A DNA stretch of 64,000 nt. Origin: an uncultured Prevotellaceae bacterium. GTDB taxonomy: Bacteria > Bacteroidota > Bacteroidia > Bacteroidales > Bacteroidaceae. The stretch is taken from assembly GCA_949295905.1 (NCBI GenBank), contig CASFNA010000010.1, forward strand, positions 62,001 to 126,000, given 5' to 3'. Position 1 is the first letter of the stretch; the number at the start of each line of letters is the position of its first letter. The notes under the pieces were generated by a model. It worked only from the letters and a program-made list of their open reading frames with translations, did no database searches and was not told the DNA's origin. This document shows, one piece after another, positions 56,441 to 63,714 of this stretch. A program made the position numbers and the translations under genes.

Positions 56441-56547
56441 CAAAAAAACATCCATAGGTGTGCCATCTTCAACCTATTTTATTGACTTTTTGATAAAAAA
56501 CGGCGACATACTGTAATTTGTCTACACTTTTTACGGCGCATCTTTAG

Positions 56548-56555
56548 TAACTTTG
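56548..56555 (+). promoter_or_regulatory. -7 element of the MalY-like gene
   Basis: TAACTTTG, 33 bases before the ATG at 56589. Confidence 0.6.
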
Positions 56556-56588
56556 CGCCATTGATGTGTAACTTATTATAACAATGTA

Positions 56589-57764
56589 ATGGCAAGATTT
56601 GATTTCGACGAGATTGTTGACCGCCGCGGCACAGACAGCGAGAAGTGGGACGGCGGAGAGGTGGACGGCGCGCTTCCGATGTGGGTTGCGGACATGGATT
56701 TCCGTACTGCGCCCTGCGTAATCGAGGCTTTGCGCAAGAGGGTTGAGCACGGGGTGTTCGGCTACGAGCATGTGCCTGACTCTTATTACGAGGCCGTCAT
56801 AAACTGGTTCGACCGCCGCCACGGCTGGCGTATGCGGCGTGAGTGGATGATATATACCAGCGGAGTGGTGCCTGCCGTGTCGGCTGTAATCAAGGCGATG
56901 ACGTCGCCCGGTGACAAGGTGCTTGTGCAGACACCGGTGTACAACTGCTTTTTCTCTTCCATAAGGAACAACGGCTGTGTGCTGGAAGACAACAAACTGG
57001 TTTACGCCGACGGCACTTATACCGTGGATTTCGACGACTTCGAGCGGCGTGCAGCCGACCCACGGGTCAAGGTTTTCCTGCTATGTAATCCGCACAACCC
57101 GGCCGGACGGGCTTGGACTCCTGACGAATTGCGCCGCATGGGCGACATCTGCATGAGGCACGGAATGTTCGTGCTGTCTGACGAAATACACTGCGATATC
57201 GTGATGCCGGGATACAAGTACACTCCGTTCGCGTCGCTTTCGGACGAGTTTCTGCTGCATTCGGCTACGTGTACCGCGCCTACCAAGACCTTCAACATTG
57301 CCGGGACGCAGATTGCCAACATAACTGCGGCCGACGAGGACGTGCGCCGGCGCATAGACAGGGCTATCAACATAAACGAGGTTTGCGACGTAAATCCGTT
57401 CGGTGTGACGGCCTTGCAGGCGGCGTATAACGGCGGCGAGGAGTGGCTTGAGCAGCTTCTTGCGTATCTGCACGGCAATTACGAGTGCCTGAAAAGGTTT
57501 TTCGAGGAGAACATTCCGCAAATACCTGTCACCAAGCTCGAGGCCACTTACCTTGTATGGCTCGACTGCGCGGCGCTCGGCAAGCCGTCAACCATCATCG
57601 TGGACGAGCTTCTGCACCGTGAGAAATTATGGCTCAACGACGGCGAGATGTACGGTGAGACGGAGCGTCCGTTCGTCCGCGTGAACATAGCTTGCTCCCG
57701 GCAAGTAATGCTGGAAGGGCTAAAGCGATTTGAAAAGTATGTCAGGGAAGAATTGGGAAGATAA
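56589..57764 (+). CDS. MalY/PatB-family PLP enzyme, probable cystathionine beta-lyase
   Basis: Pyridoxal-phosphate C-S lyase of fold type I, likely splitting cystathionine or cysteine to give homocysteine or sulfide. The 391-residue protein has the family start (DRRGTDSEKWD, LPMWVADMDF), GVFGYEHVPDSYYEAVINWF, CNPHNPAGRAW, LSDEIHCDIV and the PLP lysine Lys233 in APTKTFNIAG, with Arg near the C-terminus for carboxylate binding (RVNIACSRQ). It has its own promoter, divergent from inositol-phosphate synthase. An aminotransferase role is less likely given the MalY-type motifs. Confidence 0.9.
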   Translation: MARFDFDEIVDRRGTDSEKWDGGEVDGALPMWVADMDFRTAPCVIEALRKRVEHGVFGYEHVPDSYYEAVINWFDRRHGWRMRREWMIYTSGVVPAVSAVIKAMTSPGDKVLVQTPVYNCFFSSIRNNGCVLEDNKLVYADGTYTVDFDDFERRAADPRVKVFLLCNPHNPAGRAWTPDELRRMGDICMRHGMFVLSDEIHCDIVMPGYKYTPFASLSDEFLLHSATCTAPTKTFNIAGTQIANITAADEDVRRRIDRAININEVCDVNPFGVTALQAAYNGGEEWLEQLLAYLHGNYECLKRFFEENIPQIPVTKLEATYLVWLDCAALGKPSTIIVDELLHREKLWLNDGEMYGETERPFVRVNIACSRQVMLEGLKRFEKYVREELGR

Positions 57765-57772
57765 GAATTTAT

Positions 57773-57910
57773 AGAAGTTAAAGGAGTTAGAGAAGTTAAA
57801 GCCGTATGTTTTGCTGATAGGATTTATACACAACTGGCAAGGCATATGGCTTTAACTTCTCTAACTCCTTTAACTTCTTTAACTTCTGAAAATAACTTCT
57901 TTAAATTCCT
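57773..57910. repeat. Family D inverted repeat, GAAGTTAAAGGAGTTAGA units
   Basis: The left arm AGAAGTTAAAGGAGTTAGAG..AAGTTAAAGCC faces the right arm GGCTTTAACTTCTCTAACTC..CTTTAACTTCTTTAACTTC. The pairing is long and near-perfect. It lies between the convergent MalY-like gene and murF. Confidence 0.8.
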
Positions 57911-57918
57911 AAGAACCC

Positions 57919-59217
57919 TTACAGCCACTCCTTAAGCTGGTACAGGCGTATTGAGTTGCTGCCTTTTATCAGTATGCAGAAGCCTTCCGGACGGCTGGTT
58001 TCAAGCTCTTTTTTCACTTCGTCCACGTCTTTGAACTTGCGGAACGTGCAGTCTGTCTTGTCGAACTCCGGCCCTACGAGCCACACCATGTCGAAACCTG
58101 CGTTCTGGAGGAAGTCCGCCACGCGCTGGTGTTCCTCTCCGCTGACCGCTCCAAGCTCGTTCATGTCGCCCAGAATGGCCATCTTCCTGTCAGCCTTCAT
58201 GTCGCGGAAGTTGGTCAGTGCGGCTGCCATGCTGGTGGGGTTGGCGTTGTACGCGTCGATGATAAGGCTGTTGTGCGCCGTTTGCTCCAGTTCGGAGCGG
58301 TTGTTGTGGGGCACGTATGACGCGAGGGCGTGGCTTATTTGTTCCTTCGTTACGCCGAAGTGCAGGCCCACGCAGGCCGCGGCCAGCATGTTCATCAGGT
58401 TGTAGCTGCCTATGATGTGCGTCTTCACGTCGCGCCACGGGCCGCCCTCCGTGCGCCAGCGGAAGTTAAGGTACGGGTCGCATACGGTCACTTCGCCCTC
58501 TACCTTTGCGCCCTCCGTGCCGCTGAGGCCGTACTTAACGAGGTCAAGACCGTGCGCAATGCCCATAAGGTGCTCGTCGCCGGCGTTGACGAATGCCGTG
58601 CCTCCGTGTGCGCGGAGATAGTCGTACAGTTCGCCCTTTGTCCTTATGACGCCCTCGAACGAGCCGAATCCTTGCAGGTGGGCGCGCCCCACGTTGGTGA
58701 TGAGGCCGCAGTCGGGTTCCACGATGTCAACCAGTGTCTTGATGTCGCCCGGATGGCTGGCTCCCATTTCAATTACTGCTATGTCGTGTTCCTTTGTCAG
58801 TCGCAGCAGCGTTTTCGGCACGCCGATGTCGTTGTTGAAGTTGCCTTGCGTGTACAACACGTTGTAACGCTCGCCCAGAACGGCGGCCAGCAGCTCTTTG
58901 GTGGTGGTCTTTCCGTTCGTGCCGGTTATGCCTACGATGCGCGTTCCCAGCTCGCGGCGGTGGTGGTTGGCCAGTTGTTGCAGCGTTTTCAGGCAGTCGT
59001 CAACCAGTATGTAGCGGCCGTCGCCATCCACGGCGTACTGCTTTTCGTCGATTACGGCGTATGCGCAGCCCTCGTCGAGAGCCTTCGCAGCGAACGCGTT
59101 GCCGTTGAACGACGCGCCTTTCAGCGCGAAGAAGAGCGAGCCTTCGGGGCAGTCGCGGCTGTCGGTCGTAACCACCGGATGCTCGGTGAAGATTTTGTAA
59201 AGTTCAGGTATGTCCAT
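57919..59217 (-). CDS. murF: UDP-N-acetylmuramoyl-tripeptide--D-alanyl-D-alanine ligase
   Basis: Last cytoplasmic ligase of peptidoglycan precursor synthesis, adding the D-Ala-D-Ala made by Ddl. From ATG 59217 (432 residues) it shows the N-terminal TDSRDCPEGSLFFALKG, the ATP loop GITGTNGKTTTKELL, EMGASHPGDIKTLV, NVGRAHLQGFGSFEGV and the C-terminal ILGDMNELG. A GTG two codons upstream is an alternative start. The gene is preceded by a leader of about 220 bases that contains the whole family C element C2. Elsewhere murF usually sits in the dcw cluster; here it is alone. Confidence 0.95.
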   Translation of the reverse strand: MDIPELYKIFTEHPVVTTDSRDCPEGSLFFALKGASFNGNAFAAKALDEGCAYAVIDEKQYAVDGDGRYILVDDCLKTLQQLANHHRRELGTRIVGITGTNGKTTTKELLAAVLGERYNVLYTQGNFNNDIGVPKTLLRLTKEHDIAVIEMGASHPGDIKTLVDIVEPDCGLITNVGRAHLQGFGSFEGVIRTKGELYDYLRAHGGTAFVNAGDEHLMGIAHGLDLVKYGLSGTEGAKVEGEVTVCDPYLNFRWRTEGGPWRDVKTHIIGSYNLMNMLAAACVGLHFGVTKEQISHALASYVPHNNRSELEQTAHNSLIIDAYNANPTSMAAALTNFRDMKADRKMAILGDMNELGAVSGEEHQRVADFLQNAGFDMVWLVGPEFDKTDCTFRKFKDVDEVKKELETSRPEGFCILIKGSNSIRLYQLKEWL

Positions 59218-59258
59218 TTTCACATTCTTTATAATGTAAGTCCGGCATAAGAAAGCAT

Positions 59259-59379
59259 CCTTTGTAGGGGCATAATTTATTATGTCCGTACGTTCTGAAA
59301 GAACGTTTTTACAGTGTTGCGCTTGGGTAATACGCCTCTTCGCGGCGTGCGGACATAATGAATTATGTCCCTACAAAGG
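59259..59379. repeat. Family C 121-bp palindromic element, copy C2, inside the murF leader
   Basis: Same length and layout as C1, with arms at 59259-59287 and 59351-59379. Two arm positions differ from perfect pairing and both are G-U compatible. It lies between the murF -7 element and the murF start, so it should be transcribed as a hairpin. Confidence 0.92.
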
Positions 59380-59438
59380 ACGTTTTTCGCTGTTTGTGAA
59401 AAATAGCGTTATACCGAACTCGCGTTCTTTTTATGGTG

Positions 59439-59446
59439 CAAAGATA
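59439..59446 (-). promoter_or_regulatory. -7 element of murF
   Basis: TATCTTTG on the minus strand, about 222 bases before the murF ATG. Confidence 0.6.
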
Positions 59447-59532
59447 GTGCAAGCTGAGCGGAATGCAAAATAAAAGGGCGTGAAACGGCGTTTTATTTTG
59501 TCGTTTTTATGGCTATATCCTGCTTTAATCCA

Positions 59533-59656
59533 GGCTGTCGGTAGTTGTCATGCCGCACCCCGATGCGGCATCCATGGTATGCAGCCTGTATCATCTGCCG
59601 TCTTGGAAGTATTATGGATGCCGCATCGGGGTGCGGCATGACGGCTACCGACAGCC
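59533..59656. repeat. Family B REPIN-like element, copy B3
   Basis: 43-base arms (59533-59575, 59614-59656) with two mismatches, both T opposite G. The inner hairpin of each arm is TGCCGCA-CCCCGA-TGCGGCA. The intervals 59447-59532 and 59657-59932 show no gene or clear signal. Confidence 0.9.
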
Positions 59657-59932
59657 ATGTTTGAAGCAAGTTGAGGCTGTATATAAAAGCTTGTACATAT
59701 TGGAGTTATCATGTTGTTTCATTAAAAATGGACATGGCTTGGCACATAGACGGAATATGCAAAACGGCCGCCGGGTTTTGCATATCGCGCTCTATTGACG
59801 GCCTGTGACGGCCTGCGGCGTGCATTCAACAGGCTTTTGGCTGAAACATCGGCGGTTTTCGGCATCTTGCGTAATGGCTTGTGTGTCAGTGAGTTGCCGT
59901 TATATGGCGTTCGCCCGGCGGTTGTTACGGAT

Positions 59933-60008
59933 GCAAAAGACGGCTTTTGCATTGCGAAAGGCCGCCTTTCATGGTGCCGGAGACCGTCTTTTGCTGTTGC
60001 GAAGGGCG
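59933..60008. repeat. Family A intergenic palindrome, copy A9 (no tag)
   Basis: GCAAAAGACGGCTTTTGC, GCGAAAGGCCGCCTTTC and GACCGTCTTTTGC segments. This is the only copy located upstream of divergent genes instead of after a gene 3' end. The nearby ATGCAGACATGGCAAAAC and CATTGCCCTTGTTTTGCC segments (60020-60070) form a further weak palindrome. Confidence 0.7.
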
Positions 60009-60214
60009 TATTTGCGATTGCATATTGCCCTTGTTTTGCCATGCAGACATGGCAAAACAAGGGCTTGACAATGCTTCTTTGTGGCGTAATGCGTGGCAAG
60101 GCAGGGTGCATGAAGCCTGTTCCGCAATTTTTATTTGTCATGACTTTTTACTTCGGGAGTAGCATCTTTATTCACAAGTTTTCTATTGAACTTGTAGGTT
60201 AGGGCGATTTTTGT

Positions 60215-60222
60215 TATATTTG
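60215..60222 (+). promoter_or_regulatory. -7 element of the cytosine methyltransferase gene
   Basis: TATATTTG, with CTTG about 20 bases upstream, 59 bases before the ATG. Confidence 0.65.
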
Positions 60223-60280
60223 CACTTCGAAATGTATTGTGTGTAATCAGTGCATCTCGATAGAATAATCAGGTTTAGAA

Positions 60281-61533
60281 ATGAGAGTTGTTGAATTGTT
60301 TGCCGGAGTTGGTGGCTTTAGGGTTGGGCTTGAACGTGCCAACCGTGATTTTTTCCATGTGGTGTGGAGCAACCAATTTGAGCCTTCAACGAAGCGGCAG
60401 CACGCTTCGGAAGTTTATGTGGCAAGGTTTGGGCCTGGCGGACATGTCAACGATGATATTGCCAAAGTACCTACGGCTGACATTCCCGACCATGACATGC
60501 TTTGCGCCGGCTTCCCCTGTCAGGATTATTCCGTTGCCCGGACATTGAGCCAGGCCGCTGGCATTGAAGGTAAAAAAGGTGTGCTGTGGTGGCAAATTGA
60601 GCGCATCATACGCGAAAAAGGCAACCATGCTCCTGAAATACTTTTTCTGGAGAATGTTGACCGTCTGCTGTTGTCGCCTGCGAAGCAACGCGGACGTGAC
60701 TTCGCAATCATCTTGCAAACACTTTCCAATCAAGAGTATGTTGTGGAGTGGAGAGTTATCAATGCTGCCGATTACGGTATGCCGCAACGCCGCCGACGCG
60801 TATATGTGTTAGCATACAAGAAAGGCTCAGTTATTGCGCGCATGATAGGCGAGCCTGCCCGATGGCTTTTTGAGGATGGAATATTTGCTACGGCCTTTCC
60901 GGTGGCAGGTGGTACGGGTGGAGGATTGTTCGGTGGAATGATGCCTTTCGTTCTTAAGCGTGACGGCGAAGACCTTGCCGACTTGAGTGATACTTTTAAT
61001 AAGTCAAACAAGCTAAGGCCGTTCGGCAGTGCCGGGGTTATGCTCGGAGGACAGATTTGGACGGCAAAGGTTGAGCCTCTATATGCCGGCCGACGTATGA
61101 CTTTGGGAGATGTGCTCGTCTCCGGGGATGAACATGGACTGGTTACAGATGATTATTATATTGATGATGCCGACGTGTCGCGTTGGGCTTACTTGAAAGG
61201 GGCGAAGCATGAGGAACGCAGGACCAAGGACGGTTTTGTCTTTTCATATAGTGAGGGCGGCATGCCGTTTCCTGATCCGTTAGACCGTCCGTCGCGTACA
61301 ATCATCACGGGGGAAGGCGGAGCGGCCCCTTCGCGCTTCAAGCATGTGGTGAGAGACCCTATGGACGGCAGGCTCAGGGGCTTGTCCCCGTAGAACTTGA
61401 ACGGCTTGACATGTTCCCTGACAACCATACGGAAGGCCAGTCGCCTTCGAAGAGGGCGTTCTTCATGGGCAACGCGCTTGTCTGCGGCGTGGTGACGCGC
61501 ATAGGGAACGAGATTTACCGCAGGCTGCATTGA
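60281..61533 (+). pseudogene. C5-cytosine DNA methyltransferase of a type II R-M system, frameshifted before motif X
   Basis: The frame from 60281 encodes motif I (ELFAGVGGFRVGLE), motif IV (CAGFPCQDYSVA, catalytic Cys), motif VI (LFLENVDRLL), motif VIII (GMPQRRRRVYVLAY) and the variable target-recognition region, then stops at 61391-61393. In the neighbouring frame the sequence continues from 61390 as VELERLDMFPDNHTEGQ and KRAFFMGNALVCGVVTRIG to a stop at 61531-61533; MGNALV is motif X. The full span is one base short of a whole number of codons, so one base was lost near 61372-61390. Without motif X, cofactor binding should suffer. It converges with the putative restriction gene; a sequencing error is the main alternative. 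Confidence 0.85.
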
Positions 61534-61542
61534 AAGAAAAAA

Positions 61543-61573
61543 GTTCCATGCCGTATCGTTTCAGGCATGGAAC
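61543..61573 (-). terminator. Terminator between the convergent M and R genes
   Basis: GTTCCATGCC and GGCATGGAAC with an 11-base loop. On the minus strand it is followed by T6 (TTTTTTCTTTC), so it serves the R gene best. Confidence 0.82.
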
Positions 61574-61588
61574 ATAGGTGCTTCTACG

Positions 61589-62337
61589 TCAGTATTTTGT
61601 GTTAAGTTCGGGAAAGAATTTGGGAATGTCTTTTTTGCGGAGCGGCGAAACGCCCATCGAATACCTGCTGAGCATCTCCGCCCAGGACTCTTTTCCTAGC
61701 AGGCAGGCGCAGAAATGGGCGTATGTCAGCAGGTTGTTGGTCCGCCCGAAGTCTTTTTCTGGTTATAACCCAATGTGTAGTATTTCACGTCTTCCTGCCA
61801 TGCTATTGCGTCAATGTAATGCAGGAAAACCTCTACGGGTATGCCGTAATGCAGCCCGATGGCACTTTGCAGGAACGATACCGCTTCGGCTGGAGGGGCG
61901 TATCTGAACTTGTCTCCCGTCTGCTTGTGGTCTATGAGGAAAGCGTCCCTGACGAAAAGGCACGCCAACGTCAGGATTACATCGTCGTTATTGCAGCGTG
62001 ATTGCTCTTCGACGAGCCTGAAAACGGCTCTGAAGCTGGCGTCGAAAACTATTTCACTGCCGTCCCTGAATATTCTCGGCACCATGTCGTTAACGTTGCG
62101 CCTGTGTTCGCGGTAATACTCTTTGCCGTATTTTCCAAACTGTATGGAGTATCCGTCACTTTCCCATACTTTTGTGAAAATATATTTTCCTTCTTCTTTT
62201 TCGCCTGGCCATGATATGGCTTCGTTGACAAGCGACTGTTTTATTTGCAGTTGTCGCTGGCGGTATTGACTTTTGTGTGGTTGGTAGGAAAGTGGGTGGT
62301 TGATTGCCAAAGTTCTCAATAATGTGTCTTTTTCCAT
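61589..62337 (-). pseudogene. Putative type II restriction endonuclease, frameshifted near its C-terminus
   Basis: The frame from ATG 62337 gives 203 residues and ends soon after YNQKKTSGGP. At an A5 run (minus strand, about 61754-61758) a one-base correction continues as YNQKKDFGRTNNLLTY, then FCACLLGKESWAEML and IPKFFPELNTKY, to a stop at 61589-61591, about 249 residues in total. I recognise no restriction-enzyme fold, nor a certain PD-(D/E)xK motif; EIVFDASFRAVFRLVEEQ is a possible site. The role is inferred from position: behind a controller-like HTH gene in one operon and convergent with a cytosine methyltransferase, the classical C-R / M arrangement. Confidence 0.6.
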
Positions 62338-62360
62338 GTTGTAAAAATCGTGTTAAAAGG

Positions 62361-62591
62361 TCATTTTATGGGTTTATTGTTGAAAAAGTCCTCAACAGTA
62401 ATCTCTAATGCTTCTGCTAATTTGTAAATGTTGAGTAATGTGACGTTTGTTTCGCCGCGTTCAACCGTACCTATGTATGTTCTGTGAAATCCTGCTTTGT
62501 CGGCTAATTTCTCTTGCGACAAGCCTAATACGGTTCGGTAGTGTTGTACCCTTGAGCCGAATTTGCGTAAAAGTTCATTGTTTGCTTCCAT
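62361..62591 (-). CDS. XRE-family HTH protein, probable restriction-modification controller
   Basis: A 76-residue protein, nearly all a Cro/C1-type helix-turn-helix (LGLSQEKLADKAGFHRTYIG, then VERGETNVTLLNIYKLAEAL). Size and position, 23 bases upstream of the putative R gene on the same strand, match C proteins that delay restriction enzyme synthesis until methylation is established. A TAACTTTG promoter is 23 bases upstream of the ATG, and AGTGT (62621-62625) / ACACT (62644-62648) form an inverted repeat next to it that could be the operator. An ordinary prophage-type repressor is the alternative. Confidence 0.82.
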   Translation of the reverse strand: MEANNELLRKFGSRVQHYRTVLGLSQEKLADKAGFHRTYIGTVERGETNVTLLNIYKLAEALEITVEDFFNNKPIK

Positions 62592-62613
62592 ACTTTTGTC
62601 TATTTATTAAGTG

Positions 62614-62621
62614 CAAAGTTA
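62614..62621 (-). promoter_or_regulatory. -7 element of the C-R operon
   Basis: TAACTTTG on the minus strand; the AGTGT-N18-ACACT inverted repeat begins at its upstream edge and is a candidate C-protein operator. Confidence 0.55.
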
Positions 62622-62820
62622 GTGTGGCATACATATAATGTTAACACTTTATAAATAGAGTTTGGTTAAATGGGGTTAATGCGGAAGAGAAGTGAGGCAC
62701 TTTTCTTTATGTTGATTCATGTGGTGTTTATTTTTTTAGCCTTGTGCTTTGGTGCCGAATTTTTGATGTTTTGTTAGTTATAAAAAACGTCAAAACCGCC
62801 GCCGTGTCGATATTATTGTT

Positions 62821-62828
62821 TACCTTTG
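62821..62828 (+). promoter_or_regulatory. -7 element of folP
   Basis: TACCTTTG, ending seven bases before the ATG at 62836. The transcript would be leaderless, or translation may begin at the in-frame ATG 62845. Confidence 0.6.
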
Positions 62829-62835
62829 CCTACCG

Positions 62836-63714
62836 ATGAAAGGCATGATACCATATACAATCAACGTGGGCGGAAGGCTCATGGACTTGTCCGAGCCGCA
62901 GGTGATGGGCATTCTCAACGCCACGCCCGACTCGTTTTATGCTGGCAGCCGCCGCCGGACGGACGATGAAATCAAGGCGCGTGCCGACCAGATTGTGGCC
63001 GAGGGCGGCGCCATCGTCGACGTGGGGGCTTACTCTACGCGCCCCGGCGCGGCGAGGGTGACGGCTGCGGAGGAGATGGAGCGCATGCGCGCGGCCTTGA
63101 AGGCGGTGCGCTCGGCGCAGCCGGAGGCCGTGGTGTCGGTGGACACTTTCCGCCCCGAGGTGGCCAGGATGGCCGTAGAGGAGTATGGCGCGGCCATCGT
63201 CAACGACGTGTCGGGCGGCAACGTGGACGGCGCTTTCGGCGGCGAGGAGATGACGGAGGAAGCCTACCGTGAGTATTCCGAAGCCGACGTGCCGCCTATG
63301 TTCGTCGAAGTGGCGCGGCTCGGAGTGCCTTATATATTAATGTCTTCACGCCCTAACGTGGAGAGCATCATGCAGGATTTTGCCCCGAAGGTGCGGCTGC
63401 TGCGCTCGCTCGGGCAGAAGGACATCATCCTTGACCCGGGGTTCGGCTTCGGCAAGACCGTGCAGGAGAACTACGCCGTGCTCGCGCGGTTGGGCTGCCT
63501 GCGCGAGATGGGGTTGCCCGTGCTTGTCGGCGCGTCGCGCAAGTCGATGGTTTCGCGCCTGCTCGGCACCGACGCCGACGGCTCGCTTAACGGCACCACG
63601 GTGGTTAACACGCTGGCCATGGCCATGGGCGGAGCATCCATCCTGCGCGTACACGACGTGAAGGAGTGTGCCGATGCTGTGAAAATGGTAAAAGAAACGA
63701 TGAGATATGTTTGA
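62836..63714 (+). CDS. folP: Dihydropteroate synthase
   Basis: Condenses p-aminobenzoate with the pterin pyrophosphate in folate synthesis; target of sulfonamides. The 292-residue TIM-barrel protein has VMGILNATPDSFYAGSRR, the conserved VDVGAYSTRPGA, VVSVDTFRPEVARMAVE, NDVSGG, DIILDPGFGFGKTVQENY and VGASRKSMVSRLLG motifs. The start is uncertain by three codons because the promoter is so close. Its end overlaps the cdaA start by eight bases, so the two are translationally coupled; the folP-cdaA pairing is common in this phylum. Confidence 0.95.
   Translation: MKGMIPYTINVGGRLMDLSEPQVMGILNATPDSFYAGSRRRTDDEIKARADQIVAEGGAIVDVGAYSTRPGAARVTAAEEMERMRAALKAVRSAQPEAVVSVDTFRPEVARMAVEEYGAAIVNDVSGGNVDGAFGGEEMTEEAYREYSEADVPPMFVEVARLGVPYILMSSRPNVESIMQDFAPKVRLLRSLGQKDIILDPGFGFGKTVQENYAVLARLGCLREMGLPVLVGASRKSMVSRLLGTDADGSLNGTTVVNTLAMAMGGASILRVHDVKECADAVKMVKETMRYV

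Noticed and set aside
59795..60202. Open frames upstream of the methyltransferase
   Set aside because: They overlap family A copy A9 and each other in several frames, with low-quality composition and no recognisable motifs.
60281..61533. Programmed frameshifting in the methyltransferase gene
   Set aside because: No slippery heptamer or downstream pseudoknot is evident at the crossover, and the neighbouring R gene is shifted too, so decay or sequence error is more likely.
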